Part shown: piece by piece, positions 41,191 through 49,945 of the stretch | How the letters are laid out: every line of letters starts with the position of its first letter | Numbering within the stretch: position 1 is the stretch's first letter | Assembly (NCBI GenBank): GCA_037189645.1 | Contig: JBBCIY010000002.1 | Location: 1-64,000 of the forward strand | Reading direction: 5' to 3' | DNA length: 64,000 nucleotides | Source of the DNA: Taishania sp037189645 | Lineage (GTDB): Bacteria; Bacteroidota; Bacteroidia; Flavobacteriales_D; Crocinitomicaceae | Made by a program: the position numbers and the translations under genes | Notes under the pieces: generated by a model | Told to the model about the DNA's origin: nothing | Databases searched by the model: none | What the model saw: only the letters and a program-made list of their open reading frames with translations

Positions 41191-42609
41191 TTAATCTACA
41201 TAACTCAGTTTGATCATATTGGATTTTCCCAGCTCTTCCAGCGGAATGGAAGCAATGTTCACCACCAGCTCGCCATCTTTCAGTAAACCTTCTTCTTTCA
41301 GGATGTTCTTGATATCTGAAATGGTGTGGTCCGTTGAAATACGCCGGTCATAATAGAACCCTTTTACTCCCCAGATGAGGTTGATCTGGGTGATGATGCT
41401 CCTGTTGCTGGTAAATACGTAGATCGGTGCTTTCGGACGCTGAGAAGCCAGCTTGTAGGCCGTATAACCGGAAAAAGACATCGTAAGGATCGCGTCAGCT
41501 TCCGTACGCTGGGCAAGCTTTACCGCATTGAAGCAAATGGAGTCGGTAATGAAACGGGCCTGGTTCTTCTCAGGGATTTCTTCTTTGTTGTAGATGCCTT
41601 CAAAGGTTTCCATTTCTTTCACAATATTCGACATGGTCTTGATCACTTCAATCGGATGTGCCCCGACAGAAGTTTCACCGGAGAGCATAACAGCGTCTGC
41701 ACCGTCTAAAACAGCGTTTGCGACGTCATTTACTTCCGCCCTGGTCGGCATAATGTTGGAGATCATGGATTCCATCATCTGTGTAGCGACAATGACCGGT
41801 TTCGCGTTCAGCCGTGCACGGTTGATGATCATTTTCTGGATAAGCGGCACGTTCTGGTATGGAACTTCAACACCCAGGTCTCCGCGGGCAACCATCAGCG
41901 CATCTGCTTCCTTAATGATTTCTTCGATCGCATCGACCGCTTCCGGCTTTTCTATTTTTGCGACTACCTTCGCCTTCGCTCCCCTGTGGGAAATGATATT
42001 TTTAAGCTCTTTTACATCCCGGGGGCTGCGTACGAATGAAAGCCCGATCCAGTCAACACCCTGCTCTAATGCGAAATCAAGGTCTTTTCGGTCTTTTTCT
42101 GTAAGGGATGGCATTGAAATGGTCGTATTCGGGAAGTTGACTCCTTTTTTCGATGACAGGACTCCTCCGTGGATCACTTTTGCGGTAAATTCACTTTCTC
42201 TGTCCGTTTCTACTACTTCCAGTGCCAGCTTTCCGTCATCCAGCAATATTCTTTCACCGGGATTGACATCTTTCGGAAGCTGCTCGTAATTGATCGAAAA
42301 ATGAGAAGCTGTTCCCACCACTTCCTGAGTGGATATTTTCACGATGGATCCGTTTTCCAGGAACACACCGTTGTTCTCCATGGTATGTGTGCGGATCTTA
42401 GGTCCTTGTAAGTCTGCCAGTACTGCTACATTCAGTGCCAGTTCTTCGTTCAGCTCCCGGATAATTTTCAATGATTCCAGGTGAGCATCGTATCCTCCGT
42501 GGGAGAAGTTAAGGCGGCACACATTCAGACCTTCCAGGAACATTTGTTTCAAGGTTTCTTTTTTTGCTGTTGACGGTCCTAATGTTGCTACTATTTTTGT
42601 TCTTTTCAT
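41191..42609 (-). CDS. pyk: Pyruvate kinase
   Basis: It converts phosphoenolpyruvate and ADP to pyruvate and ATP. The N-terminus TKIVATLGPSTAKKE, then CRLNFSHGGYDAHLE, the GPKIRTHTM strand, the family signature around VVAKIEKPEAVDAIEEI (catalytic Lys), ADALMVARGDLGVEVP, the NRARLNAKPVIVATQMMESM block and the AVMLSGETSVGAHPIEV block are all present. Length 472 is normal. The gene follows an IPExxxVDY gene by three bases and shares its promoter. Confidence 0.97.
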   Translation of the reverse strand: MKRTKIVATLGPSTAKKETLKQMFLEGLNVCRLNFSHGGYDAHLESLKIIRELNEELALNVAVLADLQGPKIRTHTMENNGVFLENGSIVKISTQEVVGTASHFSINYEQLPKDVNPGERILLDDGKLALEVVETDRESEFTAKVIHGGVLSSKKGVNFPNTTISMPSLTEKDRKDLDFALEQGVDWIGLSFVRSPRDVKELKNIISHRGAKAKVVAKIEKPEAVDAIEEIIKEADALMVARGDLGVEVPYQNVPLIQKMIINRARLNAKPVIVATQMMESMISNIMPTRAEVNDVANAVLDGADAVMLSGETSVGAHPIEVIKTMSNIVKEMETFEGIYNKEEIPEKNQARFITDSICFNAVKLAQRTEADAILTMSFSGYTAYKLASQRPKAPIYVFTSNRSIITQINLIWGVKGFYYDRRISTDHTISDIKNILKEEGLLKDGELVVNIASIPLEELGKSNMIKLSYVD

Positions 42610-42612
42610 ATT

Positions 42613-43047
42613 CTAAAATATAATATTCTCTGTCGAAGGTAACATCTCCGCGTCAAGCACGAATACAGCCAGGATGCTGGCGACCTCTCTCAGCCTGGCT
42701 GACAGATGGTCCAGGTCGATCACATTGTTTTTGTGGATAAACAAAAAATAGTCGATCGTCGGCTTTTCCGGAATTAATAGTTTACCTTCTTCTTTGTTTT
42801 TAATTAAAAAATAAGTCACCCGGTTCTCTTCTTCATAGAATTCAAACATCGGGTGAGACTGATGGGTCGTTATTCCCTTTTTGGTATGTGTTATAGCGAA
42901 CGGATCATTGGATTGCTCCAGCTGAAACCCTAAAGTGGAGTTGATTCCCCAGGCAAGACGATAATCGTTGTGATGGCTGCAGATACCGATCAGGTCAAAG
43001 TCTGCTTCCGCTTCAAATTCCAATAGATGCTTTTTCGGTTTTGCCAT
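42613..43047 (-). CDS. IPExxxVDY family protein, 144 aa
   Basis: The name-giving motif is present as LLIPEKPTIDYFLFIH. The protein is cytoplasmic, begins MAKPKKHLLEFE, and has no catalytic signature. The family is known from Flavobacteriia and Sphingobacteriia next to pyruvate kinase, exactly as here, but no function is established to my knowledge. The start at 43047 is chosen over 43062 because the predicted transcription start lies around 43063 and the M-A-K-P-K opening resembles family starts. Confidence 0.85.
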   Translation of the reverse strand: MAKPKKHLLEFEAEADFDLIGICSHHNDYRLAWGINSTLGFQLEQSNDPFAITHTKKGITTHQSHPMFEFYEEENRVTYFLIKNKEEGKLLIPEKPTIDYFLFIHKNNVIDLDHLSARLREVASILAVFVLDAEMLPSTENIIF

Positions 43048-43070
43048 GACTACACACCTCAATACGGGGA

Positions 43071-43102
43071 CAAAAGTACTTATTTTAATTGCCTATATCA
43101 AG
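43071..43102 (-). promoter_or_regulatory. Promoter of the IPExxxVDY-pyk operon
   Basis: On the minus strand the -7 box is TACTTTTG (43078-43071), and a TTG lies 21 bases further upstream (43102-43100), close to the -33/-7 spacing known for Bacteroidota. Confidence 0.55.
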
Positions 43103-43199
43103 CTCCTGGTATTTATTAATGTTATGGTAACACTTGGAAACAGCAGGAAAAAGTGCGCAATAACAGGCCGTTCACACCCGGAAAATCCTGGAGGATTTA

Positions 43200-44921
43200 T
43201 CAAAGGCTTTCCTCTTCCTCCCGGGGCTCTTTGATGAATACCTCTTTAAAGTTGATCTCTTCCAACGGGTTCGCGCTGATTCCTTTCACACGAGCATTGA
43301 TCATGAACAGCATATTGTTGACCAAGAGAGGGATAACAACAGCGTCTTTCATAATCTCTGACTGTGCCTTGATGAAATGATATCCTCTTTTACTGGGGTC
43401 TTTTTCAACCAGGGCCGCCTGGAAATTGCTGTTAAACTCAGCATTGTTGTACCGGAATTTGTTCGACGACTCATTGTTCGCATAAAATAAATCCAGGAAA
43501 GAAACCGGACTTGGATAGTCCGCGATCCATCCGGAACGCCATATTTTTGCGGTTCCATTGCTGATCGCTGCTTCTCTTTCGGACATGGAGCATAATCTGA
43601 TGTTCAGATCAATGTTCAGCTCACGTTTCAGCGACGCTGCAAACCCTTTGATCAACGCATGGTTTTTAGAACCTTCCACTCCATTTACATAAATTGTTGT
43701 TTCAGGAAAGCCTTTTCCATTCGGATACCCGGCCTGTGCGAGCAGCTTTCTCGCTTTTTCGGGATTGGGAGAGGGAACCTGTGTCTGGTTATGGGCTCCT
43801 TCAATTTCAGGAACAAAACCATTGATGGGAGCGTAGCCGTCGCCACCAATGTATTTTTCAATGATTTCAGTAGGGTCTGCCGCGTAGAAGAATGCTTCCC
43901 TGACCTCTTTTGACTGAAAGACCCCATCGGCAGTATTGAACCCGATGTAGTCAATGCTGAGGCTGTGAGAAGATTCTACTTTGTGTTTCAGGTTCTTTCC
44001 TTCCACGGCATCCTGTAACGTTCCCAGTACATTTTCGATCTCGTCTGCCGGGATGTCCAGCAGCAGATCAATCTCTTTGTTTCTGAATGCAAGCATTTCC
44101 GCTTTCTTTTCTGTATAGTATTTCAGGGAAATAGCAGACAGGTAAGGCAATGGATTTCCGAAGGCGTCTTTTTGCCAGTAATTGTCGTTGCGAACCAGGC
44201 GAATACCGTTTTTATCCATTTTTTCAAGTTTGAACGGGCCGGTTCCGACTGGGTGCTTGACAATATTCTTGCCGTATTTGTTATACGCCTCTTTTGCAAA
44301 GATCACGATGTTGTTGCGTGCCAGCAGCGCTTCGAACCCGATAAAAGGCTTGTTAAGCGTGATTTCTACAGTTTCTCCTTTGACTTTTATCCCGGAAACA
44401 CCACCTTTCGGGAACGAATTCTTTGAAGAAGCCTTGTATTCGGTTCCTCCTTTGATCCTGTCCACCAGTACATTGTTGTCATCGTTCAGCTCATTGCCGG
44501 AACATGCGAAGTCCAGTGAATATTTTACATCTTCGGGAGTCAGCTCACGCCCTTTTCCTCCGAAGCAGTCGTCATCGTGGAAATAAATTCCTTTCCTGAT
44601 CGTGAAGGTGTACACATCGCCCGCATCATTTACGGAAAATGAGGAAGCGATCCCGGGAATTACCTCCAGCGTTTTCTGGTCGATGTTCAGAAGCGTTTCA
44701 TAGATCTGGGATGAAATAACAATTACCTGTTGCTGAGCAGCAGCAAGGGGGAATAATTCCTGGATCGGTTCAGAATATGAAAATACAAGTTCTCCTCCGT
44801 ATGTCCTGCCGCCATTTATCAGTGTTAATTCGGATGCGTCTTTTTCTTTTTCACCGCCACAAGAGAATAATAAAAGCGCAAGAGCGGAGAAGTGTAGTGA
44901 TTTCAATAGTTTCATTTTCAA
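43200..44921 (-). CDS. Peptide-type ABC transporter substrate-binding lipoprotein (family 5), 573 aa
   Basis: A lipoprotein signal ends at the lipobox LLFSC with Cys at about residue 21. The SBP_bac_5 fold is indicated by SQIYETLLNIDQKTLEVIPG near 72, VYTFTIRKGIYFHDD, GRELTPEDVKYSLDFA, VEITLNKPFIGFEALLA, HPVGTGPFKLEKMDKNGIRL in pieces and FRNKEIDLLLDIP. It would bind peptides or similar ligands at the outer face of the inner membrane. No permease or ATPase gene is nearby, so it works with a distant transporter or has another role. Confidence 0.9.
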   Translation of the reverse strand: MKMKLLKSLHFSALALLLFSCGGEKEKDASELTLINGGRTYGGELVFSYSEPIQELFPLAAAQQQVIVISSQIYETLLNIDQKTLEVIPGIASSFSVNDAGDVYTFTIRKGIYFHDDDCFGGKGRELTPEDVKYSLDFACSGNELNDDNNVLVDRIKGGTEYKASSKNSFPKGGVSGIKVKGETVEITLNKPFIGFEALLARNNIVIFAKEAYNKYGKNIVKHPVGTGPFKLEKMDKNGIRLVRNDNYWQKDAFGNPLPYLSAISLKYYTEKKAEMLAFRNKEIDLLLDIPADEIENVLGTLQDAVEGKNLKHKVESSHSLSIDYIGFNTADGVFQSKEVREAFFYAADPTEIIEKYIGGDGYAPINGFVPEIEGAHNQTQVPSPNPEKARKLLAQAGYPNGKGFPETTIYVNGVEGSKNHALIKGFAASLKRELNIDLNIRLCSMSEREAAISNGTAKIWRSGWIADYPSPVSFLDLFYANNESSNKFRYNNAEFNSNFQAALVEKDPSKRGYHFIKAQSEIMKDAVVIPLLVNNMLFMINARVKGISANPLEEINFKEVFIKEPREEEESL

Positions 44922-44956
44922 TAGTAATTTTATATGACAGACAAATATAACAAGAT

Positions 44957-45934
44957 TTATGAATGCTGGTATCCGATTGTTTTTCGTACCCGTTCCAATA
45001 CGGTTTTAGCATATTCCCGGGCTTTCTGCTCACCTTGTTCCAAAGCGCTGATGATCTCTTCCGGGTGTTCCGCCAGGTACCAGTATCTTTCCCGCTGGTT
45101 TTTGAATTTTTCAACGATCAGCTCATACAATGCCTGCTTGGCATGCCCGTATCCATATCCGCCGGCACGGTAAAGCCCGTCCATTGCTTCAACGGCATCC
45201 TTTTCCGCGATTAACCGGTATAGTGCAAATACATTGCAGGTGTCCGGGTCTTTTGGCTCCTCCAGCTCCTTGCTGTCTGTCTGGATAGACATGATCTGTT
45301 TTCTCAGCTGTTTGTCCGGCAGAAAGATATTGATAAAGTTATTGCGGGATTTGCTCATCTTCTGCCCGTCTGTTCCGGGAATGATCTTTGTTTCTTCGTT
45401 GACAAGCGCTTCCGGTATGACGAACGTTTCACCAAACTGGGAGTGAAACCTTGCAGCCACATCCCGGGTAAACTCCAGGTGCTGTTCCTGGTCTTTCCCC
45501 ACAGGTACATACGCAGCGTCGTACAGCAAAATATCGGCTGCCATCAGCATCGGGTAGGTAAATAATCCTCCGTTGACGTCATTCAGGCGGTCTGCCTTGT
45601 CTTTGAATCCGTGGGCAAGGCTCAGACGGGAGTACGGAAACAGGCACAATAAATACCACATCAGTTCCGTCACCTCAGGAACCTGGCTCTGCCTGTAAAA
45701 TACCGTTTTATTGATATCAACACCAAAGCTCAGCCACGTAGCAGCCGTTGAAATGGTGTTTTCTTTCAGCTCCTTCGGATCTTTGATCTGGGTGAATGAA
45801 TGCAGGTCTGCAATAAACAGGTATGCTTCATTTTCCGGCTTGTTCGACATTTCAATTGCAGGAATGATTGCCCCCAGTAAATTTCCCAGATGTGGTGTCC
45901 CGGTACTTTGTGTTCCCGTTAAAATTCTTGCCAT
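44957..45934 (-). CDS. trpS: Tryptophan-tRNA ligase
   Basis: The class I aminoacyl-tRNA synthetase signature HIGH occurs as TGTPHLGNLLGAI near residue 13, and the second signature KMSKS as DGQKMSKSRNN near 195. Additional Trp-specific blocks are LFIADLHSFTQI, YRQSQVPEVTELMWYLLC and MAADILLYDAAYVPVGKDQE in pieces. Length of 325 is typical for bacterial TrpRS. It is a single gene divergent from mgtE. Confidence 0.96.
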   Translation of the reverse strand: MARILTGTQSTGTPHLGNLLGAIIPAIEMSNKPENEAYLFIADLHSFTQIKDPKELKENTISTAATWLSFGVDINKTVFYRQSQVPEVTELMWYLLCLFPYSRLSLAHGFKDKADRLNDVNGGLFTYPMLMAADILLYDAAYVPVGKDQEQHLEFTRDVAARFHSQFGETFVIPEALVNEETKIIPGTDGQKMSKSRNNFINIFLPDKQLRKQIMSIQTDSKELEEPKDPDTCNVFALYRLIAEKDAVEAMDGLYRAGGYGYGHAKQALYELIVEKFKNQRERYWYLAEHPEEIISALEQGEQKAREYAKTVLERVRKTIGYQHS

Positions 45935-46055
45935 AATGCGGTTTTTGCGCGAATATAATGAATATTAAGGTTTTCTTTTGCCCGAACAGGGGGCATATTT
46001 TCAGGAGTTGATGAAAAATACCTGCTAACTTTCTCCCGTTAAAAATGAAATAGCC

Positions 46056-46064
46056 TAACTTTGC
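46056..46064 (+). promoter_or_regulatory. Putative -7 box for mgtE
   Basis: TAACTTTGC, a perfect TAnnTTTGC, ends 20 bases before the mgtE ATG at 46085. The -33 element is not clear. Confidence 0.5.
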
Positions 46065-46084
46065 ACCGTCAAATACCCGGAGTT

Positions 46085-47437
46085 ATGAGATTTGAGTTAA
46101 CCAAAGAGTTTATTGAAAGTACTAGGGTTGCCATCGCGACCCAGGATATTGACTGGCTCAAAATCAATATACTGGACCTGCACTTTGCCGATATTGCGGA
46201 AATCCTGGATTTGTTAAGCAACGACGAGGCAAAATACATCTATTTCCTGATGGACGAGGATCAGCAGGCGGATGTATTGATGGAGCTCGATGAGGACATC
46301 CGGGACCGGTTCCTCGCTTCGCTTTCCACGAAAGAGATTGCAGACCAGCTTGAAAACCTGGATTCGGATGATGCTGCAGATATTCTCGGGGATTTGCCTG
46401 ATGACCAGGTCCAGGAGGTCATTTCCCAGATGCAGGACAATGAGGCCATTGGTGACATTGTTGACCTGTTGAACTATGACGAAGACACGGCCGGGGGATT
46501 AATGCAGAAAGAGTTCATCAAGGCACGGATCGACTGGCCGGTAGACAGGGCGTTGGTGGAATTGAGAAGGCAGGCGGAAGATGTGGAGCAGGTTTTTACC
46601 ATTTACGTGGTCGATGACCTGGGGAAGCTGGTAGGGGTTCTGTCGCTCAAAAGGTTGTTGTTTGCCAAGCCCAAGACCAAGATCGCCGATTTATACCAGG
46701 GAAAGAACATTATTTCTGTAAAGACCAATGAAGATGCCGAAGAAGTGGCGAAGATCATGGAAAAATACGACCTGGTCTCACTGCCGGTCGTCGATCTGCA
46801 GAACAAGCTGGTTGGTAGGATTACCATCGACGACATGGTCGATTTCATCAAAGAAGAGGCGGATAAGGATTTCCAGCTCGCTTCCGGTATCTCGGAAAGG
46901 ATCGAATCGAACTCTTCCGTCTGGAAAATTTCCCGTGCCCGGCTCCCGTGGCTGGTGATCGGTATGCTGGGCGGAATATTGGGCTCACAGGTGATCTCGG
47001 GTTTTGAGACCGAAATCAGCGCTGTTCCCGCACTGGCGTTTTTTATCCCCTTGATTACGGCGATGGGCGGGAATGTAGGAGTTCAGTCATCTGCTATTGT
47101 CGTTCAGTCACTTGCGAAAGGAAATTACATGTCTAAAAGCGCATTGAAACGGATCGGCAAGGAAACACTGGTCGCGCTCACCAACGGAATATTGTTGTCC
47201 GGTATGATCTACGGAATCGCGGCTATGCTTGAAGGAACGACCCTGGCAATTGTGGTCAGCCTGTCGTTGTTCACGGTGATTATATTTGCCTCTATTTTCG
47301 GAACATTGATCCCGCTGGCATTGCACAAGTATAATATAGACCCTGCCCTGGCAACGGGGCCATTTGTAACGACATTGAATGACATCATAGGATTGTTCAT
47401 TTACTTTACCGTCGGAATGTTGTTGTATCATCTGTAA
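46085..47437 (+). CDS. mgtE: Magnesium transporter MgtE
   Basis: Domains in order: the N-terminal superhelical MgtE_N (about 25-125, with DEDQQADVLMELDEDIRD and DSDDAADILGDLPDDQVQEV in pieces), a CBS pair (about 130-255, VFTIYVVDDLGKLVGVLSL, VSLPVVDLQNKLVGRITIDD), the plug helix and five membrane helices (about 285-450). The ion-selectivity stretch is VPALAFFIPLITAMGGNVG near 330. Cytoplasmic Mg2+ closes the channel through the acidic N and CBS domains. The start at 46085 (MRFELTK) follows the promoter; an upstream TTG would lie inside the box. A 2-hydroxyacid dehydrogenase follows after 3 bases. Confidence 0.95.
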   Translation: MRFELTKEFIESTRVAIATQDIDWLKINILDLHFADIAEILDLLSNDEAKYIYFLMDEDQQADVLMELDEDIRDRFLASLSTKEIADQLENLDSDDAADILGDLPDDQVQEVISQMQDNEAIGDIVDLLNYDEDTAGGLMQKEFIKARIDWPVDRALVELRRQAEDVEQVFTIYVVDDLGKLVGVLSLKRLLFAKPKTKIADLYQGKNIISVKTNEDAEEVAKIMEKYDLVSLPVVDLQNKLVGRITIDDMVDFIKEEADKDFQLASGISERIESNSSVWKISRARLPWLVIGMLGGILGSQVISGFETEISAVPALAFFIPLITAMGGNVGVQSSAIVVQSLAKGNYMSKSALKRIGKETLVALTNGILLSGMIYGIAAMLEGTTLAIVVSLSLFTVIIFASIFGTLIPLALHKYNIDPALATGPFVTTLNDIIGLFIYFTVGMLLYHL

Positions 47438-47440
47438 TGT

Positions 47441-48379
47441 ATGAAGGTTTTATTCATTGACACCGTCCATGAAATTTTGCAGCAACGCCTGGAAGCCAAA
47501 GGCGTTCTGTGTATAGACGGAAGCGGGTTGTCGTTCGAAGCGTGTAGAGCAGCCCTTGAAGGTGTGGACGGAATTGTCATTCGTTCCCGTTTCAGGATGG
47601 ATGAAAAGCTGCTGAGCGCTGCCCAGGATCTGAAATTCATCGCCCGCTCCGGAGCAGGAATGGAAAATATTGATGAGGAATATTGCCGCCATCGGAATAT
47701 TGTATTGTTCAATTCGCCCGAGGGAAACAGGACAGCGGTTGCCGAACATGCCCTGGCCATGATCCTTTCGTTGTTCAACCAGCTGAAAAAAGGCGATGCT
47801 GAGATACGGCAAGGCATTTGGGACAGGGAAGGAAACAGGGGAGTTGAATTGACCGGTAAGACCGTAGGAATCATTGGATTCGGTAACAATGGGAGCGCTT
47901 TCGCGAAGGTACTGAGGGGATTTGACTGCACGGTACTGGCTTATGATAAATACAGATCCGGCTTCGGAGATGCGTTCGTACAGGAATCCACACTGGAAGA
48001 AATATACGCGCGGGCGGAAGTGATCAGCTTTCACATTCCGCAGAATGAAGAAACCTTATTCTGGGCGGATGATGATTTCTTCAGAGCGGTGGAGCACCCG
48101 TTTTACCTGGTGAACCTGTCAAGAGGGAAGATCGTAAGGACGAGCGCACTGGTAAAAGCGCTTGAATCGGGGAAGGTAAAAGGAGCGGTGTTGGATGTAC
48201 TGGAGTATGAAAGCTCCAGCTTTGAAAAGGTATTCGGAGAGGAGATCCCGCCGGAGTTCCGGTACCTGGTCAACAGTGACAAAGTATTGCTTTCTCCCCA
48301 TGTCGGCGGCTGGACGAATGAAAGCTATTTCAAATTAAGCAATGTTCTGGCGGATAAGATAGAAGGCTATTATTTTTAG
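47441..48379 (+). CDS. D-isomer 2-hydroxyacid dehydrogenase (phosphoglycerate dehydrogenase-like), 312 aa
   Basis: The NAD-binding Rossmann motif is GKTVGIIGFGNNGSAFAKVL near residue 146, preceded by the family's LKFIARSGAGMENIDEEYC and FNSPEGNRTAVAEHALAMIL in pieces. The catalytic residues fit the family: Arg in LVNLSRGKIVRTSALVKAL, Glu in the LDVLEYES region, and His in LLSPHVGGWTNESY near 288. Substrate could be 3-phosphoglycerate or another 2-hydroxyacid. It starts 3 bases after mgtE, so is co-transcribed. Confidence 0.88.
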   Translation: MKVLFIDTVHEILQQRLEAKGVLCIDGSGLSFEACRAALEGVDGIVIRSRFRMDEKLLSAAQDLKFIARSGAGMENIDEEYCRHRNIVLFNSPEGNRTAVAEHALAMILSLFNQLKKGDAEIRQGIWDREGNRGVELTGKTVGIIGFGNNGSAFAKVLRGFDCTVLAYDKYRSGFGDAFVQESTLEEIYARAEVISFHIPQNEETLFWADDDFFRAVEHPFYLVNLSRGKIVRTSALVKALESGKVKGAVLDVLEYESSSFEKVFGEEIPPEFRYLVNSDKVLLSPHVGGWTNESYFKLSNVLADKIEGYYF

Positions 48380-48413
48380 TGACGGAATCAACCGGAAGTG
48401 TCTTCTTTCCGGA

Positions 48414-48971
48414 TCATTCTGCTAAGCATTCTCTCAGGTATTCCTCTATCTTTTTTGCGGCATGGTGGTAATTGGCCTTCAATCCACCTTCTGAAACACC
48501 GGTAAGTTTTGCTATTTCGGAAAATTTCAGATCCTGGAAGAATTTTAATTCAAAGACCTCGGCCTGCTTCGGGGGAAGGGTGGCAATGGCACCCAGCAGG
48601 TGCTTTTCGATCACTTCCGTTGAAACATTGTTGAACCCGAAATCCTGTGCGATGGTTTCGATGCTTGTTTCTCCCAGGTCGGAAGTGAAACGGATTTTTT
48701 CTTTTTTAATGTAATTCAGAGCTTCGTTGTTGGTAATACGATACAGCCACGAATAGATGCTGGAATCACCCCGGAAATCTTTCAGGCTCTGGAAAACTTT
48801 GATAAACACATTCTGAAGGCAGTCTTCCGTCCACTGGCGGTTTCTGGTCAGGCGCTGGACCTGAGGGAACAGGCGTGGCCCGAATTGCTTTACAATAATG
48901 GTAAAGGCTTCGTTGTAGGAAGAAGCACTCTGCTTTGCCAGTTTTAATATGTCCTTGTCAGAGTGCTTCAA
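48414..48971 (-). CDS. ECF-type RNA polymerase sigma factor, 185 aa
   Basis: Region 2 is recognisable in FIKVFQSLKDFRGDSSIYSW and LYRITNNEALNYIKKEK, and region 4 in ATLPPKQAEVFELKFFQDLK with the helix-turn-helix FSEIAKLTGVSEGGLKANYHHA in pieces. No anti-sigma gene is adjacent. The start is TTG at 48971; no in-frame ATG is available upstream. It follows the transketolase C-half by 14 bases and so lies at the end of the operon of the split transketolase and the vWA protein. Confidence 0.88.
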   Translation of the reverse strand: MKHSDKDILKLAKQSASSYNEAFTIIVKQFGPRLFPQVQRLTRNRQWTEDCLQNVFIKVFQSLKDFRGDSSIYSWLYRITNNEALNYIKKEKIRFTSDLGETSIETIAQDFGFNNVSTEVIEKHLLGAIATLPPKQAEVFELKFFQDLKFSEIAKLTGVSEGGLKANYHHAAKKIEEYLRECLAE

Positions 48972-48985
48972 TATGTTTTAATCCT

Positions 48986-49942
48986 TTATTTCTTTCTGCT
49001 GATTACTTTCAATGCGGCAGCTACAACATCCGGTGTGTCGATGTGATACTTTTTCATCAGGTCATCCGGAGTTCCGGACTCACCGAATGTATCATTTACG
49101 GCTACATATTCCTGTGGAAGCGGGTTTGTTCGTGCAAGCAACTGCGTGATGGAATCCCCCAATCCTCCATTGTACATGTGTTCTTCCGCCGTAACGACGC
49201 ATTTTGTTTTCGCTACAGATGTTAAGACAGCTGCTTCGTCCAAAGGTTTAATCGTATGCATATTGATCACTTCGGCAGAGATTCCCTGCTTTTCCAGTTC
49301 CTGCGCAGCTTCAATGGATTTCCATACCAGGTGTCCGCAGGCGATGATCGTTACATCCGTACCTTCAATGATCCGGTCTGCTTTACCGATCACGAATTCA
49401 GCGTCCGGCTTTACAAATACCGGAACACTAGGGCGACCGAAACGCAGGTAAACAGGTCCCTGATGTCCGGCGCAGGCGATCGTAGCCTGTTTTGTCTGGT
49501 TGAAATCCGCTGGAACGATCACCGTCATATTCGGGAGCATCTTCATCATACCGATGTCCTCCAGGATCTGGTGTGTCGCGCCATCTTCACCCAATGTCAG
49601 TCCGGCATGGGATGCGGCGATCTTTACATTTTTATTCGAATAAGCTACCGACTGGCGGATCTGGTCGTATACACGTCCTGTTGAGAAGTTGGCGAATGTT
49701 CCTGTGAACGGGATTTTTCCGCCGATCGTCATTCCCGCGGCAATGCTGATCATGTTTGCTTCTGCGATCCCTACCTGGAAAAAACGTTCCGGGAATTCTT
49801 TCTGGAAAGCGTCCATTTTCAGTGAACCTGTCAGGTCAGCGCACAAAGCCAGTACGTCAGGATTTGTTCTTCCCAGTTCCAAAAGCCCTTCACCAAATCC
49901 CGAACGGGTATCTTTTTTTCCTAAAACTTCGATTTCAATCAT
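48986..49942 (-). CDS. Transketolase, C-terminal (pyrimidine-binding + C) subunit, 318 aa
   Basis: Together with the N-half it forms a thiamine-diphosphate transketolase of the pentose phosphate pathway and Calvin-type sugar rearrangement. The Pyr domain shows DVLALCADLTGSLKMDAFQK in pieces, QVGIAEANMISIAAGMTIGG (catalytic Glu contacting the ThDP pyrimidine), and TFANFSTGRVYDQIRQSVAY in pieces; the C-domain starts near residue 190 and includes IACGHLVWKSIEAAQELEKQ in pieces. Split transketolases are common in Bacteroidota, but here a vWA gene lies between the halves. Confidence 0.92.
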   Translation of the reverse strand: MIEIEVLGKKDTRSGFGEGLLELGRTNPDVLALCADLTGSLKMDAFQKEFPERFFQVGIAEANMISIAAGMTIGGKIPFTGTFANFSTGRVYDQIRQSVAYSNKNVKIAASHAGLTLGEDGATHQILEDIGMMKMLPNMTVIVPADFNQTKQATIACAGHQGPVYLRFGRPSVPVFVKPDAEFVIGKADRIIEGTDVTIIACGHLVWKSIEAAQELEKQGISAEVINMHTIKPLDEAAVLTSVAKTKCVVTAEEHMYNGGLGDSITQLLARTNPLPQEYVAVNDTFGESGTPDDLMKKYHIDTPDVVAAALKVISRKK

Positions 49943-49945
49943 CTT

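Noticed and set aside
46000..46085. A Mg2+ riboswitch upstream of mgtE
   Set aside because: The intergenic region has only 150 bases with the promoter box 20 bases from the ATG, so there is no room for a leader RNA.
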